Assembly (NCBI RefSeq): GCF_003970675.1
Contig: NZ_CP034562.1
Location: 1,860,001 to 1,924,000 of the forward strand
DNA length: 64,000 bases
Source: Flammeovirga pectinis
GTDB taxonomy: Bacteria > Bacteroidota > Bacteroidia > Cytophagales > Flammeovirgaceae
Direction: 5' to 3'
The notes beneath the pieces are model-generated. The model was not told the DNA's origin and did not search any database. It saw nothing but the letters and a program-made list of their open reading frames with translations. Position 1 is the stretch's first letter, and each line of letters opens with the position of its first letter. Shown piece after piece: positions 17,095-26,500 of this stretch. The translations under genes were made by a program, and so were the position numbers.

Positions 17095-20000
17095 ATGATT
17101 AATAAGCGTAACCTACACTTATCAATTAAGTTTTTATTACTCTCTTGTATCACAACAACTTTCGCTCAAGAAAAAGCGGAAAAGTGGAATGTAAATAAGC
17201 CACAAAGAGAGACTTCCAAAATTAATTTCACTACAGATGAAGGTACATGGCTAAATTTAGATGTTAGCCCAGACGGTAAATCAATAGTATTTGATTTATT
17301 AGGTGACATATATGTTATGCCAATAACTGGTGGAAAAGCAACGCTACTTAAAGGTGGTTTAGCTTGGGAAGTTCAACCAAAATATTCTCCAAACGGAAAA
17401 TATATAGCCTTTACTTCTGACGCTGGTGGCGGAGATAATATCTGGTTTATGAAAACAGATGGATCTGATCCTAAACAAGTAACAAGTGAGAAATTTAGAT
17501 TATTAAATAATCCTACTTGGACAGAAGACAGCCAGTATTTAGTTGCAAGAAAGCACTATACTTTTACAAGGTCTTTAGGAGCAGGTGCTTTATGGATGTA
17601 TCATATTTCTGGAGGTGATGGCATTGAGCTCGTTAAAAGAAAAAATGAGCAACAAGATATTAATGAACCTAGTGTATCAAAAGATGGTAAATATATCTAT
17701 TTTTCTGAAGATGTATACCCTGGTGGGTTTTTCCAATACAACAAAGATCCTAATAACCAGATTTATGTAATTAAATCTTACGATAGACAAACTGGAGAAA
17801 CTAAAACTGTTGTTAGTGGTCCTGGAGGAGCAATTGGTCCGAAACCCTCTAATGATGGTAAAAAGCTATCATTTATTAGAAGAGTAAGAACAAAATCTGT
17901 TTTGTATATACACGATTTTGAAAATAATACACAAACTCCTCTATTTGATCAACTAGAAAAAGATCAACAAGAAGCTTGGGCTATTTTTGGACCTGCTACA
18001 AAATATGCATGGACACCAGATGATAAACATATTATTATTTGGGGTAAAGGTGGTAAAATATGGAAAGTTAACTCAACTACTGGCAAAGGAGAAATTATTC
18101 CTTTTTCTGTAGATGTTGATCAAGAAGTCTCTAAATCACTTCGATTTAAACATGAAGTTGCACCAGATAAATTTACAGCAAAGGCAATTAGAAATGTTGT
18201 AACCTCTAAAGATGGAAAAACAATTTATTTTCATGCTGCTGGTTATTTGTACAGCAAAAAATTACCTAATGGAAAACCAAAGAGACTAACCAATCAAAAT
18301 CTTGCTTTTGAATATGAACCTAGTATTTCTTTAGATGGTAATAAATTGGTTTATACGTCATGGTCAGATCAAGAAAAAGGAAAAATTCATGTCATTAATC
18401 TAAAAGATAATTCAACTTCTACCCTAGCTCTACCAAAAGGAATATATAGAAGACCACAATTTTCATCAGATAATAAAACTTTAGTTTTTGTAAAAGAAAC
18501 TGGTAATAATCAACAAGGTTATGCATTTACAAAAAATCCTGGAATTTACACAGTTGCAATTTCAGACTTAACTACATTAAAGAGAGTGATTGAAAGTGGT
18601 GATTTCCCTAAATTTAATGCAAAAGGCGATCGTGTTTTTTATCAAACAGGTGGATTCTTCTTCGGGAGTCTTAAAAAAGCATTCAAGAGTGTAAATTTAA
18701 ATGGAGAAGATGTAAAAGTACATTTCACAACAAAATACACAAACCAATTTGTGCCTTCACCTGATAACAAATGGATTGCATTTACAGAGTTATTTAAAGT
18801 TTATATTGCTCCTATGCCAAAGACTGGAAAACCTATTGATCTGTCCTCTTCTACTAAAGCAATACCTGTTGCCCAAGTTGCCAAAGATGCAGGTTATAAT
18901 ATCCATTGGTCTAATGATAATACTCAGTTGCATTGGTCTTTAGGAAATGAATATTTTTCTACTGACTTAAAAGATGTTTTCTCTTTTGTAGAGGGTGCTC
19001 CAAAAGAATTACCTGAGATGAAGTCAGAAGGTGTGGAAATTAATTTAGAGCTTGCTTCGGCAAAACCAACTACTGTGTATGCTTTAACAAATGCTAGAAT
19101 TATTACAGTAGATAATCAAAATAAGGTGATTGAAAATGGTACTATAATTATTAAAGAAAATAGAATTCAAGCTATTGGAAGTGATATCAAAATACCATCT
19201 AATGCTAAGGTAATTGATTGTGAAAATAAAACTATTATGCCTGGTATTGTAGATGCACACGCGCATTTGGGTGCATTTAGATTAGGGCTTAGTGCTCAAC
19301 AAAATTGGCCATATTATACCAATCTTGCGTATGGTGTAACCACTACTCATGATCCTTCTGCTAATTCAGAAATGGTATTTAACCAGTCTGAAATGGTTAG
19401 AACTGGAGCAATGGTTGGCCCTCGTATTTATTCTACAGGAGTAATTCTTTATGGTGCTGATGGTGATTTTAAAGCTAATATTAATAGTCTGGAAGACGCA
19501 AGATCTGCCATAAGAAGAACAAAAGCTTGGGGAGCTATCTCGGTTAAAAGTTATAATCAACCAAGAAGAGAACAACGTCAGCAAGTTATAAAAGCTGCAG
19601 AAGAAGAAGAAATAATGGTTGTTCCTGAGGGTGGTTCAACATTCTACCATAACATGTCTATGATTGTTGATGGACATACAGGTATTGAGCATAACATTCC
19701 TGTTACTCCTGTTTTTAATGATGTCCAAAACCTTTGGGCTAAAACAGAAGTTGGCTACACTCCTACATTAATTGTAAACTACGGTGGCATTAATGGGGAA
19801 TACTATTGGTACCAACATACAAATGTTTGGGAAAAAGAACGTCTTTTAAAGTTTACACCTAGAGCAATTATTGATAGTCGTTCTAGACATAGAACTATGG
19901 TTCCTGAAAAGGAATATGAAATTGGACATATTGCCACTTCTAAATCTGCAAAAATGTTGTCTGATAAAGGAGTAAAAGTGAATCTAGGTGCTCATGGTCA

Positions 20001-20379
20001 GATACAAGGAATTGGAGCACATTGGGAATTATGGATGTTAGCACAAGGCGGAATGTCACCTATGGAGGCCATCCGATCTGCAACTTATAATGGAGCCCAT
20101 TATCTTGGCTTAGATGATGACATTGGTTCTCTAGAAAAAGGTAAATTAGCCGATCTAATTATTCTTGAGAAAAATCCTTTAGAAGATATTTATAACAGTG
20201 AATCAATAGAAAAAGTAATGATTAACGGAGTTCTCTACGATGCTGAAAATATGGATCAGATTGATGGAGAAAAACGCAAAAAATTCTATTGGGAAGAAGA
20301 TGGTTATAATGAATCATTTGAATGGCATGAACAAACAAATGGTTTTACAATTCCTAAATGTGGATGTAGTCTTCATTAA
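17095..20379 (+). CDS. Secreted WD40/TolB-type beta-propeller fused to amidohydrolase
   Basis: The 1094-residue protein starts with a signal peptide (about 25 residues, ending TTFAQ). From 40 to about 640 it has repeated TolB/PD40-type propeller blades (LDVSPDGKSIVF, YSPNGKYIAFTSD and similar). From about 660 an amidohydrolase barrel follows, with the metal motif HAHLG (H722, H724) after the typical MPGIVDA strand, and the closing SLEKGKLADLIILEKNPL. The C-terminus ends in a cysteine cluster (KCGC). Such fusions are common in Bacteroidota and are often annotated as amidohydrolase or imidazolonepropionase-like; the substrate is unknown. The location is periplasm or outside. It is monocistronic, with a terminator behind. 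Confidence 0.88.
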   Translation: MINKRNLHLSIKFLLLSCITTTFAQEKAEKWNVNKPQRETSKINFTTDEGTWLNLDVSPDGKSIVFDLLGDIYVMPITGGKATLLKGGLAWEVQPKYSPNGKYIAFTSDAGGGDNIWFMKTDGSDPKQVTSEKFRLLNNPTWTEDSQYLVARKHYTFTRSLGAGALWMYHISGGDGIELVKRKNEQQDINEPSVSKDGKYIYFSEDVYPGGFFQYNKDPNNQIYVIKSYDRQTGETKTVVSGPGGAIGPKPSNDGKKLSFIRRVRTKSVLYIHDFENNTQTPLFDQLEKDQQEAWAIFGPATKYAWTPDDKHIIIWGKGGKIWKVNSTTGKGEIIPFSVDVDQEVSKSLRFKHEVAPDKFTAKAIRNVVTSKDGKTIYFHAAGYLYSKKLPNGKPKRLTNQNLAFEYEPSISLDGNKLVYTSWSDQEKGKIHVINLKDNSTSTLALPKGIYRRPQFSSDNKTLVFVKETGNNQQGYAFTKNPGIYTVAISDLTTLKRVIESGDFPKFNAKGDRVFYQTGGFFFGSLKKAFKSVNLNGEDVKVHFTTKYTNQFVPSPDNKWIAFTELFKVYIAPMPKTGKPIDLSSSTKAIPVAQVAKDAGYNIHWSNDNTQLHWSLGNEYFSTDLKDVFSFVEGAPKELPEMKSEGVEINLELASAKPTTVYALTNARIITVDNQNKVIENGTIIIKENRIQAIGSDIKIPSNAKVIDCENKTIMPGIVDAHAHLGAFRLGLSAQQNWPYYTNLAYGVTTTHDPSANSEMVFNQSEMVRTGAMVGPRIYSTGVILYGADGDFKANINSLEDARSAIRRTKAWGAISVKSYNQPRREQRQQVIKAAEEEEIMVVPEGGSTFYHNMSMIVDGHTGIEHNIPVTPVFNDVQNLWAKTEVGYTPTLIVNYGGINGEYYWYQHTNVWEKERLLKFTPRAIIDSRSRHRTMVPEKEYEIGHIATSKSAKMLSDKGVKVNLGAHGQIQGIGAHWELWMLAQGGMSPMEAIRSATYNGAHYLGLDDDIGSLEKGKLADLIILEKNPLEDIYNSESIEKVMINGVLYDAENMDQIDGEKRKKFYWEEDGYNESFEWHEQTNGFTIPKCGCSLH

Positions 20380-20398
20380 TATATAGTTTTTTGAAATT

Positions 20399-20437
20399 AA
20401 GAGGTGGATTGATAGATAATCAGTTCACCTCTTTTTT
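20399..20437 (+). terminator. Intrinsic terminator of amidohydrolase gene
   Basis: AAGAGGTG (20399-20406) pairs with CACCTCTT (20426-20433), followed by T6. Confidence 0.8.
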
Positions 20438-20497
20438 GTGACCTATCAATTTTGTAATTTCTATTGCTGATATAAATTTAAATCTCTCTTAATAATT

Positions 20498-21328
20498 ATG
20501 ATAAGAATCTACTCATTACTCTACTTTATTACTTTCTCTTTCACAGTAGTAGGTCAAGAAAAAGTTGGAACAGAAATCGGGTTATGGGCCATCAAAAATG
20601 GAGAAATAATTCTAAATAATAATGAATCTGATGTTATTGGTATAGAGTATTGGTCTTTTATTACAAATACTCTACCCCATGAGCCAATAAAACAATATAT
20701 CACATCATTTAGACTTTATACAGATGGAATTCAAGAAGATCTTGGCGGAATGAATAGTTTAAATGAGAATAACTCAGAATGGCAAATTGAGTTAGATGTG
20801 AAAGATACCGATCTTTCATCACATGATGAAAAAGTTATTATTGATTATCAGCATACTTTAATCCATGAATTTGGGCATGTGCTAACACTAAATGCAAGTC
20901 AAATTGAGCCAACAGATGATCAATACCAAGATAATGAGAAAGGTTATTTAACATCTGAAGGGTATGCTAAAAAAGGTAGTTACCTAGATCAATATATTAA
21001 AAATTTCTGGAAAGATGACCTTCTATTCCGTTGGGATGAAATTGATAAAATAAGAAATGAGAGAAGGAAATTAAAGAAACTATATGATTTCTATTTGTTA
21101 AATATTGATCAATTTGTAACTGATTATGCTGCTGAAACACCTGAAGAAGACATTGCTGAAGCTTGGACATTTTTTGTACTTGATACGATCAATAAATCAA
21201 ATTCTATTAAAGAAGATAAAATAATGTTCTTCTCAAAATTTCCTGATTTGGTAAGTTATAGAGAGTATATCAGAAAGAACTTAAAAATTATTCCTTCTGA
21301 TTATTTAAATAATTTTGATACAGAATAA
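20498..21328 (+). CDS. Secreted putative zinc metallopeptidase (HExxH), family not recognised
   Basis: The 276-residue protein has a signal peptide of about 20 residues (ends VVGQ) and a HEFGH motif at 123-127, preceded by a hydrophobic helix start (HTLIHEFGHVLTL). A possible third ligand lies in ETPEEDIAEAW (E217/D218/E221), reminiscent of gluzincins whose second helix carries a conserved acidic residue. These features suggest a zinc protease acting in the periplasm or outside, but I cannot name the peptidase family. It is transcribed alone and ends at a terminator shared with the converging pirin gene. Confidence 0.65.
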   Translation: MIRIYSLLYFITFSFTVVGQEKVGTEIGLWAIKNGEIILNNNESDVIGIEYWSFITNTLPHEPIKQYITSFRLYTDGIQEDLGGMNSLNENNSEWQIELDVKDTDLSSHDEKVIIDYQHTLIHEFGHVLTLNASQIEPTDDQYQDNEKGYLTSEGYAKKGSYLDQYIKNFWKDDLLFRWDEIDKIRNERRKLKKLYDFYLLNIDQFVTDYAAETPEEDIAEAWTFFVLDTINKSNSIKEDKIMFFSKFPDLVSYREYIRKNLKIIPSDYLNNFDTE

Positions 21329-21330
21329 TC

Positions 21331-21368
21331 AAAAAGCCCATTTGAAATACTTTCCAAATGGGCATAAA
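21331..21368. terminator. Terminator between HExxH gene and pirin gene
   Basis: A perfect 9-bp stem GCCCATTTG (21336-21344) with CAAATGGGC (21355-21363) has A5 before it and AAATTTTT after it; it serves both converging genes. Confidence 0.8.
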
Positions 21369-21371
21369 TTT

Positions 21372-22388
21372 TTACTTTTCTTCTAATTTACCATCTGCAT
21401 GTAATGCAAACCTTCCTTTATTCTTAGCATGTACCATTTCTTGTTTATCCCATGGCCAACCACCAAATTGAGTATTTTGAAAATCATTAAATGCCTGTTG
21501 TAATTCTGCTCTTGTATTCATAACAAAAGGTCCGTGTTTAGCAACAGATTCACCAATTGGGTCTCCTTGTAGTACCAAAATATAAGTATCTGAGTCCCCT
21601 GCCTTTATTTTTAATTCAGCCTCTGGATTAACATGAAACATGACATTTTCTTCTATAGTTGTTGAATCTACAGAAATGCTATCACCTTTATAAAAATATA
21701 TTGCTCTATTAGATGTTTTAGCAGTTGCAGGAAGCGACCATTCTGCATTTGCGTCTAAATGAACTCTCCATATTCCTACATTATGATTTTTATCTGCAGC
21801 CCAAGAGTTTGGTGTAGATGCTAATGGATTTGTATTTTTATATGTCCCTGCAATTACTTTAATTTCTATAGCGTTACCGTTAACATCTTTCTCGTTTACA
21901 AGAGGTATATCTTCATGCCATAACATCTTATAACTTGGTTCTACCATTTTATCCTTTTTAGGAAGGTTTAACCAAATTTGAAATAATTCGACTGGGTTTT
22001 TTTCTTTTGTATTTAATAATGGGAACATTTCTGAATGTTGAACTCCGGCACCTGCTGTCATCCATTGCACATCTCCTTCCCCAAATCTACCTGCAGATCC
22101 TAAAGAATCAGAATGGTCTGCTAACCCTTCTTCAACAATGGTTACAGTTTCAAAACCTCTATGAGGGTGGTACGGAAAACCTGGTATTTTTCGGCCATGA
22201 TACATGCTCCATCCGTCTTTTGATGAAAAATCTGAACCAATATTTCTACCTGTTAAAGATTCACTGATTGTCATATCCTCATTTCCCTTTGGGTAAACTT
22301 CTTTATGATGTGCAGTAAATAAAAAAGGATCTAAAGTTGGCCACTGTGCTCCTATTTGTTGAATTGAATATATTTTATCGTTTTTCAT
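21372..22388 (-). CDS. Pirin-family protein
   Basis: Pirins are bicupin proteins; some have quercetin 2,3-dioxygenase activity, others act as redox-sensing regulators. This 338-residue protein has the N-terminal metal site H74 and H76 (FPYHPHRGFET), H118 and E120 (GVQHSEMF), matching the four ligands of human pirin. The C-terminal cupin has no full metal set. At 338 residues it is longer than the usual 230-290, with inserts in the second half. No signal peptide, so cytoplasmic. The promoter carries a long perfect palindrome, suggesting control by a dimeric regulator. Confidence 0.92.
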   Translation of the reverse strand: MKNDKIYSIQQIGAQWPTLDPFLFTAHHKEVYPKGNEDMTISESLTGRNIGSDFSSKDGWSMYHGRKIPGFPYHPHRGFETVTIVEEGLADHSDSLGSAGRFGEGDVQWMTAGAGVQHSEMFPLLNTKEKNPVELFQIWLNLPKKDKMVEPSYKMLWHEDIPLVNEKDVNGNAIEIKVIAGTYKNTNPLASTPNSWAADKNHNVGIWRVHLDANAEWSLPATAKTSNRAIYFYKGDSISVDSTTIEENVMFHVNPEAELKIKAGDSDTYILVLQGDPIGESVAKHGPFVMNTRAELQQAFNDFQNTQFGGWPWDKQEMVHAKNKGRFALHADGKLEEK

Positions 22389-22408
22389 GTATTTATTTGT
22401 CTATACAT

Positions 22409-22450
22409 TATTTGTTTAAACAAATATAGTAATAAATTTTTTTATTCCAA
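22409..22450 (-). promoter_or_regulatory. Pirin promoter with overlapping 18-bp palindromic operator
   Basis: On the minus strand, TTG (22450-22448), a 19-base spacer and TATATTTG (22428-22421) match the Bacteroidota promoter consensus. The -7 element overlaps a perfect 18-bp palindrome, TATTTGTTTAAACAAATA (22409-22426). A repressor bound there would block the promoter. The start codon at 22388 lies about 25 bases downstream of the expected transcription start. Confidence 0.6.
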
Positions 22451-22458
22451 AATTGAAA

Positions 22459-22490
22459 CAAAAAAAAAGAGGCAGTAAATAAACTGCCTC
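22459..22490 (-). terminator. Intrinsic terminator of the small-protein unit
   Basis: Read on the minus strand, an 8-bp stem (GAGGCAGT with ACTGCCTC, 22469-22490) is followed by about ten T. It lies 14 bases after the 101-residue gene. Confidence 0.85.
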
Positions 22491-22504
22491 AAGCTAAATC
22501 TAAA

Positions 22505-22810
22505 TTAAGGTGAATTATCTACTTTGTAGATTGACATGTAGATAGATTCCTTATCACCTTTTTCTAATAGAGTTGTTTGGAGTGTTTTCACAAATTCTTC
22601 ATGTGTTTTTTCTCTCTCTATTGTTTTGTTTTCCTTTGGTTTATCTAAAGACTTTTTGTCGAATAAGATAAAAGGTAAAACTACTATTAGTACTGTTCCT
22701 AATAGGTATAATGCGGTTTGCATAAGTGCAACAAAATGTTCACTCATGTAGAAATAGCTTCCCAACAAACTGAGGACTACTATACAAGATAGTTTAAATA
22801 AATTTTTCAT
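22505..22810 (-). CDS. Small two-helix membrane protein, unknown
   Basis: The 101-residue protein has two hydrophobic segments (about 4-24 and 28-50) and then a charged, lysine/glutamate-rich tail with a short hydrophobic end. The second segment is followed by FDKKSLDKPKENK, so the tail is probably cytoplasmic. No known family recognised. It lies 12 bases behind a 35-residue ORF and ends at a strong terminator, so the two are probably co-transcribed. Confidence 0.65.
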   Translation of the reverse strand: MKNLFKLSCIVVLSLLGSYFYMSEHFVALMQTALYLLGTVLIVVLPFILFDKKSLDKPKENKTIEREKTHEEFVKTLQTTLLEKGDKESIYMSIYKVDNSP

Positions 22811-22822
22811 TTTGATTTTTTT

Positions 22823-22930
22823 CTAAGTATTAAATTGAACTCGTTTCTTCTGAAACTTTGGACGAGCTAAAAATTGATTCCATAAACTGCGATAGCCTAT
22901 TGAGGCCTCTTGTTTTTTGATAAAAGACAT
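22823..22930 (-). CDS. Very small basic protein (35 aa), predicted
   Basis: An ATG at 22930 opens 35 codons starting MSFIKKQEASIGYRS and ending in a lysine/arginine-rich segment (RPKFQKKRVQFNT). It stops 12 bases before the 101-residue membrane protein on the same strand. Composition is less AT-driven than random ORFs nearby (Trp, Arg and Gly present). I do not recognise a family, and comparison with related genomes would decide whether it is real. Confidence 0.45.
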   Translation of the reverse strand: MSFIKKQEASIGYRSLWNQFLARPKFQKKRVQFNT

Positions 22931-22956
22931 TGCTTTTAAAGTTTAAAATGTGAAAC

Positions 22957-22995
22957 AAAAAAAAGGTCCGAATACATTGAGTATCCGGACCTTTC
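22957..22995 (-). terminator. Intrinsic terminator or attenuator in the small-protein nest
   Basis: On the minus strand, a stem AGGTCCG/CGGACCT (22986-22992 with 22964-22970), extended by GATAC/GTATT pairs, is followed by about eight T. It lies after a 29-codon ORF and only about 27 bases before the next ATG at 22930, so it could attenuate the downstream pair. Confidence 0.75.
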
Positions 22996-23013
22996 ACTAT
23001 ATAAATATATAAT

Positions 23014-23103
23014 CTATCCAAACACTCTCATAAGAGTTACACCTTCTCTGCTTACGCTAAGAATTAATTGTGGTGTATCTATATTTTTGTGTATGAACAA
23101 CAT
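23014..23103 (-). CDS. Very small ORF (29 aa) before a terminator, predicted
   Basis: An ATG at 23103 opens 29 codons (MLFIHKNIDTPQ...) ending with GVTLMRVFG and TAG; a strong hairpin terminator begins 19 bases later. A TACATTTG element, an exact -7 match, lies upstream at 23138-23131, though without a clear -33 TTG. It could be a real micro-protein or a leader peptide; no run of one amino acid hints at classical attenuation. Confidence 0.4.
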   Translation of the reverse strand: MLFIHKNIDTPQLILSVSREGVTLMRVFG

Positions 23104-23320
23104 ATTATTTTTTTTTAATTTTGATATGCACAAATGTATTTAACATTTTTTTTAGAATGAATATAAATAAACAATATAGTTTTTCAATTTATTAAATAGT
23201 TGTACCTCTTATTATATCAGTTGATTAAACTAATTAACGTTTATCGAACAATACAGTAAAACTTTATGAAATAAATATTCGTTACAAAACTACATATGGT
23301 TTAAATTCTAACATAAAAAA

Positions 23321-23407
23321 GTGGATGAGTTAATAATTACATTAGTAGCACTTTACATATTTGAGATTAGGCCTTGGTTAAAAAAGAAAATAGAACACAA
23401 AATTTAA
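23321..23407 (+). CDS. Very small membrane peptide (28 aa, GTG start), predicted
   Basis: GTG at 23321, preceded by an A-rich stretch, opens 28 codons. One hydrophobic helix (ELIITLVALYIFEI) is followed by a basic end (RPWLKKKIEHK). The stop is 4 bases before the next small ORF. The arrangement of one helix plus a positive tail resembles small membrane peptides. The GTG start lowers confidence. Confidence 0.4.
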   Translation: MDELIITLVALYIFEIRPWLKKKIEHKI

Positions 23408-23411
23408 AGGC

Positions 23412-23519
23412 ATGGGAGAAATACTAATATTAATCATGATGTTTTATTTTCTAATCTATAAACAAAAAGACCAAGGCAAGAAGTCTGTAAAAAAGAAGGA
23501 ACAAAAAAAAACCTCTTAA
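23412..23519 (+). CDS. Very small membrane peptide (35 aa), predicted
   Basis: ATG at 23412 opens 35 codons: one hydrophobic helix (ILILIMMFYFLIY) and a strongly basic tail (KQKDQGKKSVKKKEQKKTS). A terminator stem begins within the last codons. It follows another tiny helix-plus-basic-tail ORF by 4 bases, making a likely two-gene unit. Function unknown; a type I toxin-like peptide or a small membrane regulator are both possible. Confidence 0.5.
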   Translation: MGEILILIMMFYFLIYKQKDQGKKSVKKKEQKKTS

Positions 23520-23542
23520 TGATAATCATCAAGAGGTTTTTT
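23509..23542. terminator. Terminator between tiny membrane peptides and purL
   Basis: CCTCTT (23512-23517) pairs with AAGAGG (23531-23536), extended by ATGAT/ATCAT pairs, with an A run on the left and T6 on the right, so it can stop both the small plus-strand unit and purL. Confidence 0.8.
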
Positions 23543-23557
23543 ATATTTAGATCAATA

Positions 23558-26500
23558 TTAAGCTTCTATCTGACTTACTTTTTTAGCAACCCAATTTTTA
23601 GCATTAACAAAAGCTTCAATCCAAGGAGATACTTCATCAGTGCCTTTTCTATCTTCTGGGTAATGCGCCCAGTTCCAAGGGAAAATAGCACGTTCTAAGT
23701 GAGGCATCATAACTAAATGTCTACCATCATCAGAAGCTAAAGCTGAAGTATTATAAGCTGAACCGTTCGGGTTTGCAGGATAAGATTCATATCCATACTT
23801 ACCAACAATGTTATATTTTTCTTCTCCGTAAGGAAGATCAAATTTACCTTCACCATGTGCAATCCACACACCTAAACGAGTATTTGATAAAGAACTTAAC
23901 ATCACTGTTTCGTTTTGTGGAATTTCCATATTCACGAAACCAGATTCAAATTTATGAGATTCGTTATGTAACATCTTAGGTTTTTGATCATGACCTTTAG
24001 TCACTAAACCTAGTTCAATCATTAATTGACAACCGTTACATACACCTAAACTCAATGTATCTTCTCTAGCATAGAAGTTATCTAAAGCTTGTTTTGCTTT
24101 CTCATTGTAAAGGAATGCCCCTGCCCAGCCCTTAGCTGAACCTAAAACATCTGAATTTGAGAAACCACCAACAAAAACAATAAGATTAACGTCTGAAAGA
24201 TCTTCACGACCAGCAATTAAATCTGTCATGTGAACATCTTTTACATCAAAACCAGCTAAGTGCATTGAATAAGCCATCTCACGATCGCCATTTACACCTT
24301 TCTCACGAATAATTGCTGCTTTAACACCTGTACGTTCTTTTCTATCAGCATCTATCTTATAATTAGCTAACTTACCTTCAAACCCTTTAGGGAATGTATA
24401 GTGAAGCGGTGCATTTTTGTAAGAATCATAACGTTCCTTAGCTAAATCACTTCCACTTTGTTGTCTATCTAATAAATAAGAAGTCTTATACCATACATCA
24501 CGTAAAGCTGCAACATCAAATGATAAGTTAGTACCATTGAATGCAACTGTTGTATTTGCACCTTCTACTGCTTCACCAATTACAGAATACTTAACATTAG
24601 CAGCATCTAAAGTTTTAGTTGCTACAGCTTCGTCTTCTACTTGGAATATTACTGATGCAGTTTCTGAGAACAATACATTTGTAAGACTATCAGAATTTAA
24701 ATCTGATAAATCTACATTGTATGCTATATTTTGTTCTGGGAAAGTCATTTCTAAGATCGCAGTTATTAAACCACCAGCAGAAACATCATGACCCGATACA
24801 ATTTGTCCTTCTTTAATTAATGCTTGAATTGTTTCGAAAGCAGTAGAGAAGTATTTTGCATCTTGAACAGAAGATACCTTAGTACCTACTTTATTTAATA
24901 CCTGAGCAAGTGTAGAACCACCTAATTCATAACCACCTTGAGCTAAATCGATATAGATTAATTTCTTACCAACTTTTGCTACAGGTTCAACTACTTTCTT
25001 AAGATCGTCAACTTCACCAACAGTAGATATAATTACTGTACCAGGAGAATACACTTTTTCATCACCATACTTTTGAGTCATAGAAAGTGAATCCTTCCCT
25101 GTAGGAATATTAACTCCCAACTCAATCGCAAATTCTGAACAAGCTTCTACAGCTTTGTATAAACGAGCATCTTCACCTTCGTTTTTACAAGGCCACATCC
25201 AGTTAGCTGAAAGTGATATACTTGTTAAACCATGAGCAAGCGGTGCCCAAACAAGGTTAGTTAAAGATTCTGCAATAGCAATTTTAGAACCCGCTGCAGG
25301 GTCTATCATTGCTGCTACAGGAGCATGCCCTATTGTAGTTGCAATACCAGATTTTCCTCTAAAATCACATGCCATAACAGACACATTATTTAAAGGCAAC
25401 TGTAATGAACCAGCAGTTTGTTGTTTTGCTACTCTACCTGTTACAGAACGGTCTACTTTATTTGTTAACCAATCTTTTGATGCAACAGACTCAAGTTGTA
25501 AAACATCATTTAGATACTCATGTACTTTTGTAGCCTCTACTTCTATTTCAGAGAAGTTAGGTGCAATACTAGTATCTTTCATGATTGTTTTAGGAGCTTT
25601 ACCAAACATATACTCTAAAGGCATATCTATTGGAGCTTCTCCTGTTTTAGAATCTTTAAAAGTGAATTGCATATCACCAGTTGTCTCACCTACTACGTAG
25701 AATGGTGCACGCTCACGATCTGATACACGATGTAAAGTTTCAATATCTTTTTCATTAATAACTAATCCCATTCTTTCTTGAGATTCGTTACCAACTATTT
25801 CTTTTCCAGATAATGTCGGATCACCTACAGGTAATTTATCAACATCAATTCTAGCACCTGTTTCTTCAACTAACTCAGATAAACAATTTAGATGTCCACC
25901 AGCACCGTGATCATGAATTAATACGATAGGGTTTTCATCAGCTTCTGCCATAGCACGTACTGCATTGTACACACGCTTTTGCATTTCCGGATTCGAACGT
26001 TGAATTGCATTAAGCTCAATAGAGTTAGAGAATTCACCTGTTGCAACAGAAGATACGGCGCCACCGCCCATACCAATACGGTAGTTGTCACCACCCATTA
26101 CAACAACTTTATCACCTTTCTCTGGAGTATCTTTTAAGGCATCTCTGTTCTTAGCATACCCAATACCACCGGCCATCATAATTACTTTATCAAAACCGTG
26201 CTTTTTGTCGGCTTCTTCATGTTCAAAAGTAAGTACTGAACCTGTAATTAAAGGCATTCCAAATTTGTTACCAAAATCAGATGCTCCGTTTGATGCTTTT
26301 ATAAGAATTTCCATAGGTGTTTGATACAACCATGGTCTTTCTTCCATTCCTTGTTCCCATTGACGTTTGTTCTCTTCTAAACGAGAGTAAGACGTCATGT
26401 AAACAGCTGTACCTGCTAAAGGCATAGAACCCTTACCACCTGCAACTCTATCTCTGATTTCACCACCAGATCCAGTAGCAGCACCATTAAATGGCTCTAC

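Noticed and set aside
22830-23021. 63-codon minus-strand frame overlapping the hairpin terminator
   Set aside because: It reads through the terminator stem and its T run and overlaps the two shorter frames that fit terminators better; treated as a shadow.
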